Both the position numbers and the translations under genes were made by a program. The notes under the pieces were generated by a model that did not search any database, was not told the origin of the DNA, and saw only the letters and a program-made list of their open reading frames with translations. From the NCBI GenBank assembly GCA_030639305.1, contig DAOWCY010000064.1, forward strand, positions 1 through 32,636: a DNA stretch of 32,636 nucleotides. Direction: 5' to 3'. Every line of letters begins with the position of its first letter. The first letter of the stretch is position 1. Of this stretch, positions 18,026 through 25,884 are shown piece by piece. Source of the DNA: JAGLQA01 sp023135565 (GTDB taxonomy: Bacteria; Acidobacteriota; Aminicenantia; UBA2199).

Positions 18026-18152
18026 CTTGCCTCCGGCGGCCCCTGCCGGGGAGGCCAAACTTTTGAAAAAGTTTGATCAAAACTTTTTATGATTTAGAAT
18101 CGAAAGCGCTGCCTGCCGCGAAGCGGCTAATCGCCTCCCCGTGCGTACGGGG
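18026..18152 (+). repeat. Hairpin-rich interspersed repeat, copy D
   Basis: Modules in order: TTGCCTCCGGCGGCC, CTGCCGGGGAGGCC, AAACTTTTGAAAAAGTTT, GCCGCGAAGCGGC (18115-18127) and CCCCGT-GCGT-ACGGGG (18137-18152). TTTAAA at 18165 and TACAAT at 18188, spaced 17, could form a promoter for the next gene just beyond the repeat. Confidence 0.88.
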
Positions 18153-18220
18153 CGCGAGTGGGGCTTTAAAAAAAGTTTTTTTTAGTTTACAATAGAGCCT
18201 GAACTTTTTAGGAGAAAAAA

Positions 18221-18856
18221 ATGTCGAAATATGATGCTATAATAATCCCCGGCGGCGGCGTCCGGGAAAATGGCGCACTGCCTTTGTGGGTGACAAGACG
18301 ATTAGACCGGGCCGTGGAACTGCACAGTGGAGAATATATTATCACTCTGAGCGCCGGAACGGTTCATAAGACCGCGATTTTGAATGAAAGCGGTTTCCCG
18401 GTTTTCGAATCGGCAGCCGGGGCGAACTACTTGTTGAAGCAGGGCATGAAACCCGAAAAAATCCTCTCTGAAACTATTTCTTATGATACTATCGGGAATG
18501 CTTATTTTGCACGAATTATTCATGTGGATCCCATGGAACTGCGGAAACTGCTGGTTATTACCTCGGAATTTCATATGCCGCGCACGGAAGCTATTTTTCG
18601 TTGGGTATTCGGGTTGGATGCGCCTGCCGCAGGGTATGAGCTTTCTTTTGAACCGGCCAGTGATGAAGGTATTGCCGAAGAGATATTGGCTTCCCGCATC
18701 GAGAGGGAGCGGCGCAGCTTAGAGGGGTTTTTTAAGAAAAAAGAGCGGATTCGTACCATGCGGCAGTTGCATGATTGGTTGTATTGGGAGCATGATGTGT
18801 ATGCGGCATCGCTGCGGCCCAAGCAGGCAGCCGGTGAAGTTCTCGGTTCTTATTGA
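18221..18856 (+). CDS. YdcF/SanA-like DUF218 protein
   Basis: A 211-aa protein of the DUF218 (YdcF/ElyC/SanA) superfamily: AIIIPGGGVRENG at the N-terminus, ADP- or nucleotide-fold style ITLSAG, the conserved SYDTIGNAYFARI and LLVITSEFHMPRTEAIF. No signal peptide or membrane anchor is visible, so it is a cytosolic type like YdcF rather than the anchored SanA/ElyC type. TTAGGAGA precedes the ATG. It is followed 13 bases later by the ThrRS editing-domain gene, so they are probably co-transcribed. The molecular function of this family is not settled. Confidence 0.9.
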   Translation: MSKYDAIIIPGGGVRENGALPLWVTRRLDRAVELHSGEYIITLSAGTVHKTAILNESGFPVFESAAGANYLLKQGMKPEKILSETISYDTIGNAYFARIIHVDPMELRKLLVITSEFHMPRTEAIFRWVFGLDAPAAGYELSFEPASDEGIAEEILASRIERERRSLEGFFKKKERIRTMRQLHDWLYWEHDVYAASLRPKQAAGEVLGSY

Positions 18857-18869
18857 GGAAGGTGAAAAA

Positions 18870-19280
18870 ATGAAACTATTAATGATTTACTGCCATAATT
18901 TCGGTTATAAAACCAGCAAAAAAACTCTGGAAGAAGTAGCAGATAAAAGCGAAGAAAAAAAAATCGAAAATGCCCTGGTAGGCTTTATCAACATGGAAGC
19001 GGAAGACGAAGAAAATGCATCCAAAGTGGAAACCAAATTGATCAAAAATCTCAAATGGGCGGCTAACAAAAACGATTCCAAAACCATCGTGCTGCACTCT
19101 TTTGCCCACCTTTCGGAAAGTAAGGCGGAACCGGGCAAAACGGCCCGGCTTTTAAACAGCGCCGAAGAGAGATTAAAGAATTCCGGGTACGAGGTGTATC
19201 AAACGCCTTTCGGTTATTTTTTAGATTTGGAAATCGATGCCCCGGGCCATCCCCTGACCCGGTTATTCAAGAGCTTTTAG
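18870..19280 (+). CDS. Free-standing archaeal-type threonyl-tRNA synthetase editing domain
   Basis: A 136-aa protein resembling the N-terminal editing domain of archaeal ThrRS (D-aminoacyl-tRNA deacylase-like fold): MKLLMIYCHNFGY at the start, IVLHSFAHLSESKAEP in the middle, and TPFGYFLDLEIDAPGHPLTRL at the end. In archaea this domain removes serine from mischarged tRNA-Thr. Here no synthetase domain is attached, so it would act in trans, or do something else. GGAAGGTG precedes ATG 18870. The frame is open further upstream within the YdcF gene, but that part is not real coding. Confidence 0.87.
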   Translation: MKLLMIYCHNFGYKTSKKTLEEVADKSEEKKIENALVGFINMEAEDEENASKVETKLIKNLKWAANKNDSKTIVLHSFAHLSESKAEPGKTARLLNSAEERLKNSGYEVYQTPFGYFLDLEIDAPGHPLTRLFKSF

Positions 19281-19329
19281 CCGGAACTGAAGGCTGGCGT
19301 TGGAGCCTGTTTTGGGGAAGCTCTTTTGA

Positions 19330-19439
19330 TTTTAAACCCCGTGCGCACGGGGGGGCGATAAGCGGCTTCGCCGCATGAGGCAGCGTGTGAGCGCCTTTGA
19401 TTTTAAATTATAAGAAGTTTTGTTCAAACTTTTATAAAA
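19330..19439 (-). repeat. Hairpin-rich interspersed repeat, copy E1
   Basis: Reverse orientation. CCCCGTG-CG-CACGGGG (19337-19352), GCGGCTTCGCCGC (19362-19374), then TTTGATTTTAAATTATAAG, AGTTTTGTTCAAACTTTT. It is first of a tandem pair that fills most of the gene-free stretch 19281-19658. Confidence 0.87.
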
Positions 19440-19440
19440 G

Positions 19441-19560
19441 CCCCACTGCGTGGGGAGCCTATAAGCGGCTTCGCCGCATGGTGGTGCCTTTGATTCTAAA
19501 TAATAAAAAGTTTTGTTCAAACTTTTACAAAAGTTTGGCCCCCGGCAGGGCCGCCGGAGG
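19441..19560 (-). repeat. Hairpin-rich interspersed repeat, copy E2
   Basis: Reverse orientation, directly after E1. CCCCAC-TGC-GTGGGG (19441-19455), GCGGCTTCGCCGC (19465-19477), the AAACTTTT palindrome and GGCCCCCGGCAGGGCCGCC, ending GGAGGC. From 19561 to 19658 I see only the leader of the next gene. Confidence 0.88.
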
Positions 19561-19658
19561 CTGAAGCTGGCAAGGGGTTGCTTTTTTTTTCTTAATCCGG
19601 TAAATTATAAGCAGGTTGGATTTATCAGCCTGGAATATCGGTTTATTAGGAGGACCTT

Positions 19659-20648
19659 ATGAGCTTACAGTGTAAGAAAATTTTCTCGGTATTGGTTTGT
19701 TTGTTGTTTTTGCAGTGTGTTGTTTTCACGAATCATCCCGTCACGCAGGGCGCGGCCCCTTTAGACCAGTGGCAGGAAGGACAGGTGAAAAATAAGATTA
19801 TTTCTTTTGTAAATACTGTTTGCGATCCCGACAGCAAATCTTTTGTGCCGCCGCAGGACCGCATCGCCACCTTCGATATGGACGGCACCATTATGTGCGA
19901 AAAACCCGGGTATCTCGATACCGTCATTGCTGCCGAGCGTCTCAAATGGGTGGCGGAAAATTACCCGGCCTTCCGGGAGATTCAACCTTATAAAGCAGCT
20001 TACCGGGGTGACGAAAAATTCTTAGACAAATATTTTTTGATGGTCCTGGAAACTGCTTTCCAGGGCTATTCCCAGGAGAACTACTACAAACATGTGCAGG
20101 ATTTTATATCTACGCGGCAGCACCCGCGTTTCAAAGTTCCTTACGGGAAGTTATTCTATGCCCCCATGCTGCAGCTCATCAAATACCTGGAAGCCAACAA
20201 ATTTACGGTTTACATCGTTTCCGGTTCGGAGCAGGCCATGGTCAGGGCAGTTTGTGAAAAAGAATTATCTTTTGAGTGCAGCCGGTTGATCGGTTCTTTT
20301 ATAGGGCTGGAAGTGCAGTATACCGATAATGGGCCGGTCTATTTACGACAGGGATACTTTTTAACCCCGTCGGACGTAAAAGAAGGCAAATCGATCAATA
20401 TTTTCCATTATATCGGCAAAAAACCGGTTCTTGCTTTCGGGAATTCGGACGGCGACTTCGGTATGCTGAAAACCGCTTATTCGCAAAGGTATCGTCACTT
20501 ATCCCTGTTATTAGACCATGACGACAGTGAGCGTGAGTACGACTACCCCGACGCTGCCACAAAGGAGCAGTGGCTGCAGTTGGCAAAGGAGCAGGATTGG
20601 ACAATGGTCAGCATAAAAAAAGATTTCAAAGCGGTCTTTGACAAATAA
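19659..20648 (+). CDS. Exported HAD-superfamily phosphatase
   Basis: A 329-aa HAD hydrolase, most like the phosphoserine-phosphatase branch. A signal segment covers residues 1-24 (VLVCLLFLQC; C20 could be a lipoprotein cysteine, but no clean lipobox is seen). Motif I is TFDMDGTIM (nucleophile D73, acid D75). Motif II is YIVSGSEQA, and motif III is LAFGNSDGDFGML. The long cap between motifs I and II suggests a small-molecule substrate. TTAGGAGG precedes the ATG. It lies 50 bases upstream of the NfeD gene, which has its own promoter. Substrate unknown. Confidence 0.88.
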   Translation: MSLQCKKIFSVLVCLLFLQCVVFTNHPVTQGAAPLDQWQEGQVKNKIISFVNTVCDPDSKSFVPPQDRIATFDMDGTIMCEKPGYLDTVIAAERLKWVAENYPAFREIQPYKAAYRGDEKFLDKYFLMVLETAFQGYSQENYYKHVQDFISTRQHPRFKVPYGKLFYAPMLQLIKYLEANKFTVYIVSGSEQAMVRAVCEKELSFECSRLIGSFIGLEVQYTDNGPVYLRQGYFLTPSDVKEGKSINIFHYIGKKPVLAFGNSDGDFGMLKTAYSQRYRHLSLLLDHDDSEREYDYPDAATKEQWLQLAKEQDWTMVSIKKDFKAVFDK

Positions 20649-20657
20649 AAAAACCGG

Positions 20658-20686
20658 TTGCATTTTATTCCCGTATAAACTATAAT
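20658..20686 (+). promoter_or_regulatory. Promoter of the NfeD-slipin-SPOR-lnt operon
   Basis: TTGCAT (20658-20663), 17-base spacer, TATAAT (20681-20686). The start point would fall near 20693, on or after the AGGAG at 20687-20691, so transcripts from it might lack the ribosome site. Confidence 0.6.
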
Positions 20687-20698
20687 AGGAGAATGAAG

Positions 20699-21985
20699 AT
20701 GAGAATTAAAAAATATGTGTTGTTTTTTTTGCTGCTTTGCCCGCTCCTCTTGAGCGCTGAAATTTATAAGTTCGAGATCAAAGGCCCTATCGAAACCATC
20801 ACCGAAGAGTTCGTGGTGGATTCCTTTAAAAAAATCAAAGCGGCGGGAGACGCCAAATTAGTCATTATCGAGATGGATACTCCCGGCGGTTTCGATACTT
20901 CCATGCGTACTATTATCAAAGAGATTCTTAGTTCCCCGGTCCCCGTGGCGGTCTACGTATCGCCCAAAGGCGCCAGGGCGGCTTCAGCCGGATTTTTTAT
21001 CACTATTGCGTCGGATATAGCTGCTATGTCTCCAGGCACCAGCACGGGTGCCGCTTCGCCGGTTGCGGTCACCGGCCAAAAGATCGAAGGCACTATGAAA
21101 AAGAAGATCTTCAACGATGCTACTTCTTATATAAAATCCCTGGCTAAAAGCAGGAAACGCAACGTCGAATTGGCCGCAAAAGCAGTCACCGACGCGGAAT
21201 CCTATACAGCGGAAAAATGCCTGAAAGATAACCTGATCGAATATATAGCCGAAGATATCAACGACTTGCTGGAACAATTGGAAGGCAAAGAAGTGACCAA
21301 TGTCAACGGCGAAAAGTTCATTTTGAAACTGGCCAGGGAAAGAATCGTTACTTTAGAGTTGAGCGCCAGGCAGAAATTTCTAAAAACCATTACCAATCCC
21401 AACCTGGCCTACTTCCTGTTGATCTTCGGTTTACTCGGTTTATATTTAGAATTTACCCACCCGGGCATCATCATACCCGGGGTGTTGGGCGGAATTTGCC
21501 TGCTGCTCGCTTTTTTAGCGTTCCAGGTACTGCCTATAAATTATGTAGGATTATTGTTGATCCTGCTGTCTATCGGATTTTTTATAGCGGAAATAAAAAT
21601 CCCCGGTTTCGGGGTGTTCGGCATAGGGGGTGTTCTCTCTTTCATTTTAGGTTCCATCATGTTGATCGACTCGCCTGTGCCGGAAATGAGGCCTGCCATG
21701 CATTTTGTAATTACTTTAGCTTTATGTTTCGGTTTAATATTCCTGTTTTTAACTTATAAAGTTTATCAATCGCTGCGAACGAAGGTCGAAACCGGCCGGG
21801 AAGGAATAATCGGGGAAATAGGAGTGGCAAAAACCGATGTCACTACCGTTTCCGGTAAGGTTTTTGTTCACGGCGAGTGGTGGAATGCCCTCTCCACTGC
21901 CGGGAATATTCCCAAAGATTCTAAAATAAAAGTCGAATCTATAAAAGATTTAACATTAACTATCAGCCTTGAAAGCAAGGCTTAA
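20699..21985 (+). CDS. NfeD-family ClpP-class membrane serine protease (long form)
   Basis: A 428-aa long-form NfeD/STOPP protein. Signal peptide 1-20, then a ClpP-class protease domain (about 22-220) with MDTPGGFDTSMR and the nucleophile in GARAASAGFF (S96). A general-base Lys is expected near 134-136. Four to five membrane segments lie at about 235-345, and the soluble NfeD OB-fold is at the C-terminus (GREGIIGEIGVAKTDV...VHGEWWNA). Such proteases cleave hydrophobic parts of their stomatin partner in archaea. I prefer ATG 20699 (AGGAG 7 bases upstream) to ATG 20693. The slipin gene follows after 14 bases. Confidence 0.94.
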   Translation: MRIKKYVLFFLLLCPLLLSAEIYKFEIKGPIETITEEFVVDSFKKIKAAGDAKLVIIEMDTPGGFDTSMRTIIKEILSSPVPVAVYVSPKGARAASAGFFITIASDIAAMSPGTSTGAASPVAVTGQKIEGTMKKKIFNDATSYIKSLAKSRKRNVELAAKAVTDAESYTAEKCLKDNLIEYIAEDINDLLEQLEGKEVTNVNGEKFILKLARERIVTLELSARQKFLKTITNPNLAYFLLIFGLLGLYLEFTHPGIIIPGVLGGICLLLAFLAFQVLPINYVGLLLILLSIGFFIAEIKIPGFGVFGIGGVLSFILGSIMLIDSPVPEMRPAMHFVITLALCFGLIFLFLTYKVYQSLRTKVETGREGIIGEIGVAKTDVTTVSGKVFVHGEWWNALSTAGNIPKDSKIKVESIKDLTLTISLESKA

Positions 21986-21999
21986 AAAGGAGGTATAAA

Positions 22000-22749
22000 A
22001 TGGCTGTTATGCAACCGGTTATAGTTGTAGCTATCATTGTTTTGTTTCTTATTATTAATTGGATTAAGGTATTAAAAGAATATGAAAGAGGCGTCATTTT
22101 CAGGTTGGGAAGAATCCTGGGCACACCCAAAGGTCCGGGTTTGATATTCGTATTTTACCCCATAGATAAAATGGTGAAAGTGAGTCTCAGGACTATTGTT
22201 CTCGATGTACCGCCCCAGGATGTCATCACCAAGGACAATGTTTCCGTCAAAGTGAACGCCGTGGTTTACTACCGGGTGCTGGATCCCAAGAAAGCCATCC
22301 TTGAAGTGCAGGATTATCAATATGCCACTTCCCAACTTTCCCAGACCACCCTGCGGTCCGTCTTGGGCCAATGCGAGCTCGACGAATTATTATCCGAAAG
22401 GGAGAAATTAAATTCTAAATTGCAGTCCATAATCGACGAGCATACAGACCCCTGGGGCGTGAAGGTTTCCATGGTTGAGATCAAGTATGTGGATTTACCC
22501 CAGGAGATGCAGCGGGCCATGGCTAAACAGGCCGAAGCAGAAAGGGAAAGAAGGGCCAAGATCATCCATGCCGACGGTGAATTGCAGGCTTCGGGTAAAC
22601 TCCTGCAAGCAGCGGAAACCATGTCTAAAAACCCCACTACCATTCAACTCAGGTATATGCAGACGCTGATAGACATTTCCGCCGAGAACTCCTCTACAGT
22701 GATATTTCCACTGCCTATCGACTTGGTGAGCGGCCTGTTTAAAAAGTAA
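22000..22749 (+). CDS. Slipin / stomatin-like SPFH protein
   Basis: A 249-aa membrane-anchored SPFH protein. One N-terminal membrane segment (about 5-22) precedes the family signature YERGVIFRLGRILGTPKGPGL, then TIVLDVPPQDVITKDNVSVKVNAVVYYRV and the helical C-terminal part (AKQAEAERERRAKIIHADGE). AAAGGAGG precedes the ATG. The NfeD-slipin pair is a classic conserved operon in bacteria and archaea; the proteins act together in membrane-domain organisation or quality control. Confidence 0.96.
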   Translation: MAVMQPVIVVAIIVLFLIINWIKVLKEYERGVIFRLGRILGTPKGPGLIFVFYPIDKMVKVSLRTIVLDVPPQDVITKDNVSVKVNAVVYYRVLDPKKAILEVQDYQYATSQLSQTTLRSVLGQCELDELLSEREKLNSKLQSIIDEHTDPWGVKVSMVEIKYVDLPQEMQRAMAKQAEAERERRAKIIHADGELQASGKLLQAAETMSKNPTTIQLRYMQTLIDISAENSSTVIFPLPIDLVSGLFKK

Positions 22750-22751
22750 AA

Positions 22752-23384
22752 ATGAGTAACCTGGAGAGATCCTACTTAGAAATAAAAGTTACCCTTCTTC
22801 ACATAGTGATTCTATTAGTAGGAGTGATCGTCATCGGCATGTTTCTTTTCTACCTCGGTTACCAGGCCGGCAAATCTTCCGTAGAGGCGCAGGACATGCA
22901 GGCCCAATTGACTGAGACCGGGGAAAAAACCAGGGAGATTAAGTTCTACGATGATAAAGAAACCCCGGCTAAAAGAAAGACAACACCGATAAGGCAGGTA
23001 GAAAAGAAGCCCTCCCGGGCGGAAAAGAAAACCTCCCGTGTAGAAAAGAAACCCTCTATAGATGAGGAGATGAAACTGCACCGGCAGCCGGTTAAAAAGC
23101 GCAGCGGCAAAAAGAGTGCGCCAATAAAAGGAAGAACCGTAAAGCGCCGGTCTTATTATTCTGTCCAGGTGGGTGCATTTTCGAATTTTACCAATGCCAA
23201 AAATTATTCCGAGAAGTTCCGGAAAATGGGATACCAGACGGAGATTATTTCTACTTTAGGTGGCAAAAAGAAATTGTACCGGGTAAGAGTCGGGAATTTT
23301 GGCAGCAAAGCCGCCGCCGACCGGGAAAAAGTCAAGCTCGAAAAAATGGAGAAAAAGAAATTCGCAGTCAAAATATCAGGTTAG
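22752..23384 (+). CDS. SPOR-domain envelope protein
   Basis: A 210-aa single-pass protein. Membrane segment at about 13-36 (LHIVILLVGVIVIGMFLFYL), a basic linker of repeated EKKPSR/EKKTSR units at about 78-100, and a C-terminal SPOR domain from about 135 (YYSVQVGAFSNFTNAKNY...YRVRVGNFGS). SPOR domains bind denuded peptidoglycan glycans at division sites. No strong ribosome site is seen; the ATG lies two bases after the slipin stop, so translation is probably coupled. Confidence 0.92.
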   Translation: MSNLERSYLEIKVTLLHIVILLVGVIVIGMFLFYLGYQAGKSSVEAQDMQAQLTETGEKTREIKFYDDKETPAKRKTTPIRQVEKKPSRAEKKTSRVEKKPSIDEEMKLHRQPVKKRSGKKSAPIKGRTVKRRSYYSVQVGAFSNFTNAKNYSEKFRKMGYQTEIISTLGGKKKLYRVRVGNFGSKAAADREKVKLEKMEKKKFAVKISG

Positions 23385-23410
23385 CCCCAAAATTAAAAAT
23401 CCTTTTAGCT

Positions 23411-25030
23411 GTGTTATGTGCCGCGCTGCTTCATGGGATATCCTTTCCGCGGTTTAATCTTTTTTTTACTTCGTTCTTTTTTCTCGTACCGCTGCTTTAT
23501 GTGTTGGAAAGAGAAAAAATAAAACGGGCGTTTTTGTTTTTTTTTAGTTTTTCTTTTTTTTCTTATCTTATTATTTTGTACTGGATTCCCGGTATTATGG
23601 CCCGGTATGGGAACATGGGCAGGGCGCTCAGTTTAACCGGACTCGTGGTGCTGGCGGCCTTTCTTTCCTTGTTTACCGGGCTGGCCGGTATTTTGATAAG
23701 AAAAGTGTTAAGCAGCGCAGCGACAGACGTACCGTCCCCGGTTCTAAAAAACACACCAAAAACTGTCGCGAAGCGACTTATTAAAAGTTTTTTGGGGGGT
23801 TCAGGGGGGCGATTTTTCAAAAAAGCCCCCCTGGCCGCCGGAGGCAAAAACGCCGCGATATTTCTGATTCCCTTTATCTGGGTTGCCAAAGACCTGATCG
23901 TGGAGCACGTGCTCAGCGGGTTCCCCTGGTGCATTACCGGCTATTCGCAGCACAACAACCTCTTTTTTATCCAGGCGGCAGAATTCGGTGGTGTTCATCT
24001 TATTACCTTTTTGGTGATTTATCTCAACATTTTGTTTTATTTGCTGCTGCGGGATAGGGAGAGACGCGGGAGAGTCCTGCTTGCCATTTTGATCAGTTTT
24101 TTCTCGATCTACACCATAGGTTATTCTCTGTACAGGAATGCCGAATTCAAAACCGCGCCGCTGCCTATCCACAAGGCCGGGATCATCCAGCCCAATGCCG
24201 GCAATAATGTTATGTACAGTTCCGAAGTGCGGAGACGGTTGGACAGGTTGTTTGCCCAATCAAAAGAATTAGCCGGAAAAGGGGCGGAATTTGTCGTCTG
24301 GCCTGAATACACGGTGCCGATACTGCCTATGCAGACCCCTTTTTATTTTAAAAAATTCAAGGATTTTGTGACCGGGCATGTGCCCATCATTGCCGGTTTT
24401 AATGATTTTAAAGGCAAGGATGAGTTTTACAATACAGCCTTTCTTTTTAAGAAAGATAAAGTTGAGAGATACTACAAAGTGCACTTGACTCCTTTTGGAG
24501 AATATGTGCCGTTGCGCAAGATGCTTTTTTTCGTCAAGAATATCACCAATGAAATCGGTGATTATACTTTCGGTAAGAGTGTGTTTAATGTAGAAATAGA
24601 CGGACATTCCGTATCGCTGCCCATTTGTTATGAAGTGATATTCCCCCAACTGATCAGGGATTTTACGGCGAAAGGCAGCGAACTTATGGTGACCATTTCC
24701 AATGATTTATGGGAAGGGGATACAGCCGGGCCGCGGCAGATACTATCCATGGCGCTTTTTCGCAGCGTAGAGAATCGCAGGTATATGCTGCGTTCTACTT
24801 CCACCGGCATATCCGCGCTGGTAACGCCCACCGGCAGGATCACGCACCGTTCTAAGTGGGGCGTGGAAGACGCCTTTATCGCCGAATTCAAATACATAAA
24901 AGGCAAAACCTTATTTGTTCGTTTCGGTTATTTGTTTCCTTATTTTTGTTTGTTTGTGGTGCTGCTTTATGTGTTAAGATTACTATGGGCTATTTTTACC
25001 ACGAAGCCCCGCGGCGCGGGGAGCCTATAA
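23411..25030 (+). CDS. lnt: Apolipoprotein N-acyltransferase with in-frame repeat insertion
   Basis: Inner-membrane enzyme that adds the third acyl chain to lipoproteins. About 540 aa with N-terminal membrane segments and a nitrilase-like domain. Catalytic triad: E299 (VWPEY), K356 (YYKVHLTPFGEY) and C406 (LPICYEV). Residues about 112-147, between membrane segments, are encoded by repeat copy F. The last residues (KPRGAGSL) and stop lie in another repeat fragment (25007-25030). The start is uncertain. GTG 23411 lacks a ribosome site and lies after the SPOR stop; the frame is open upstream, overlapping the SPOR gene, but has no ATG, GTG or TTG close by. An ATT at 23360 with GGAG 8 bases upstream is a speculative alternative. 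Confidence 0.92.
   Translation: MLCAALLHGISFPRFNLFFTSFFFLVPLLYVLEREKIKRAFLFFFSFSFFSYLIILYWIPGIMARYGNMGRALSLTGLVVLAAFLSLFTGLAGILIRKVLSSAATDVPSPVLKNTPKTVAKRLIKSFLGGSGGRFFKKAPLAAGGKNAAIFLIPFIWVAKDLIVEHVLSGFPWCITGYSQHNNLFFIQAAEFGGVHLITFLVIYLNILFYLLLRDRERRGRVLLAILISFFSIYTIGYSLYRNAEFKTAPLPIHKAGIIQPNAGNNVMYSSEVRRRLDRLFAQSKELAGKGAEFVVWPEYTVPILPMQTPFYFKKFKDFVTGHVPIIAGFNDFKGKDEFYNTAFLFKKDKVERYYKVHLTPFGEYVPLRKMLFFVKNITNEIGDYTFGKSVFNVEIDGHSVSLPICYEVIFPQLIRDFTAKGSELMVTISNDLWEGDTAGPRQILSMALFRSVENRRYMLRSTSTGISALVTPTGRITHRSKWGVEDAFIAEFKYIKGKTLFVRFGYLFPYFCLFVVLLYVLRLLWAIFTTKPRGAGSL
23745..23851 (-). repeat. Hairpin repeat inside lnt, copy F
   Basis: Reverse orientation. GTCGCGAAGCGAC (23765-23777), the stem CAGGGGGGC/GCCCCCCTG (23802-23833), then GGCCGCCGGAGGCAAAAA. 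It is the inverse of the right half of copy B. It reads through in the lnt frame as VAKRLIKSF...LAAGGK. Confidence 0.88.
25007..25030 (-). repeat. Hairpin repeat fragment at the lnt stop, copy K
   Basis: CCCCGC-GGC-GCGGGG (25007-25021) followed by AGCCTATAA, the same ending seen in copy E2 (19456-19464). It encodes the last codons and stop of lnt and the last codon and stop of the convergent DUF5615 gene. Confidence 0.72.
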
Positions 25031-25390
25031 AGGGCTAATTTTTTTTCCACCACCTGGAGGACGATTCACACGAATAAGTTGACCTAAAAGCTGGGATTGT
25101 GTCTCGATGGCAGTATGAATTCTCTGGGCCTGGCTGATAAAATCAGGGTCGAAAGAACAAACTATAATACCTGTATGTTTTGGCCGCTCTTTGTGTAAAC
25201 TGATGAAATGTTTACGATTAAGCGTTAATACGGCTCTCTTTTCTTCAATAGCAAACTCCAGTACGGCTTCATCCGGAAATGATTGTCCACTCTTTCCCGT
25301 TTCTTGTATAGTTAATACATCGTGGCCTAAGCTGCGCAATTCTTCAACAACCGGTATGGGGAAATTTTCATTGCTGTAAAGTCGAGCCAT
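25025..25390 (-). CDS. DUF5615-family PIN-like toxin
   Basis: A 121-aa protein of the DUF5615 (PIN-like) group, the putative toxin of a DUF433/DUF5615 pair. Family features: ARLYSNENFPIPVVEELRSLGHDVLTIQE at the N-terminus, SFPDEAVLEFA, and VLTLNRKHF. It starts 2 bases after the DUF433 stop, so the two are one operon. Its last codons come from repeat sequence and its stop overlaps the lnt stop region on the other strand. RNase activity is expected from the fold and not shown here. Confidence 0.86.
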   Translation of the reverse strand: MARLYSNENFPIPVVEELRSLGHDVLTIQETGKSGQSFPDEAVLEFAIEEKRAVLTLNRKHFISLHKERPKHTGIIVCSFDPDFISQAQRIHTAIETQSQLLGQLIRVNRPPGGGKKISPL

Positions 25391-25392
25391 TA

Positions 25393-25725
25393 TCAGGCTG
25401 CCTCGTTCTCGCGAATTTGCCGCTCGATCTCATCCATATGCGAACGCGCATAAGCCCAGGCATTGATCAAATCTTCCGCCCGCAGCGTAGGGTAAGCTTG
25501 CAGCAGGTCTGCTTCGCTTTTTCCTAACCGCCTACCTTGTACCAAAATCCAGACCGGGATTCGCGTCCGCACAATGCACGGTTCTCCGCCGCAAACACCG
25601 GGGTTGTTCTCGATCCCCGGGAACGCATCTCCCAGGTCACGGGCCACCCATTGCAGCACCTGGGCTTTCTCCGACGGTGTCATTATAGATAATAATTTTT
25701 CTGCTTCTTGCAATGTACCGGTCAT
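25393..25725 (-). CDS. DUF433-family antitoxin
   Basis: A 110-aa protein. An N-terminal helical stretch (TPSEKAQVLQWVARDL) precedes the DUF433 domain: FPGIENNPGVCGGEPCIVRTRIPVWILVQGRRLG, then YPTLRAEDLINAWAYA. DUF433 proteins are the putative antitoxins of DUF5615 toxins and carry a winged/helix-turn-helix-like fold. AGGAGG precedes the ATG. The module is likely acquired, since such pairs are patchily distributed. Confidence 0.88.
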   Translation of the reverse strand: MTGTLQEAEKLLSIMTPSEKAQVLQWVARDLGDAFPGIENNPGVCGGEPCIVRTRIPVWILVQGRRLGKSEADLLQAYPTLRAEDLINAWAYARSHMDEIERQIRENEAA

Positions 25726-25812
25726 GGCTAACCTCCTGCAAATAAAGTATCATACTTTTAAAAAAATTTCAAGAAGCAATAAAATTTCACGACAATATGA
25801 TAGTGGGAATTT

Positions 25813-25868
25813 TTTTAGCCTGTCCCCTAATGTCCCCTAAAGTTTCCCTTGTCCCCTAAAGTTTCCCT
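25813..25868 (+). repeat. Tandem TGTCCCCTAA array (left of broken toxin module)
   Basis: TTTTAGCCTGTCCCCTAA (25813-25830) is followed by two exact tandem copies of TGTCCCCTAAAGTTTCCCT (25831-25849 and 25850-25868). The array is related to the inverted repeats of the transposase module. Confidence 0.85.
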
Positions 25869-25884
25869 AACCGGGAATAAGAAT

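Noticed and set aside
25813..25868. Tandem repeats considered as a CRISPR array
   Set aside because: Units are 10-19 bp with no unique spacers and no cas genes in the window.
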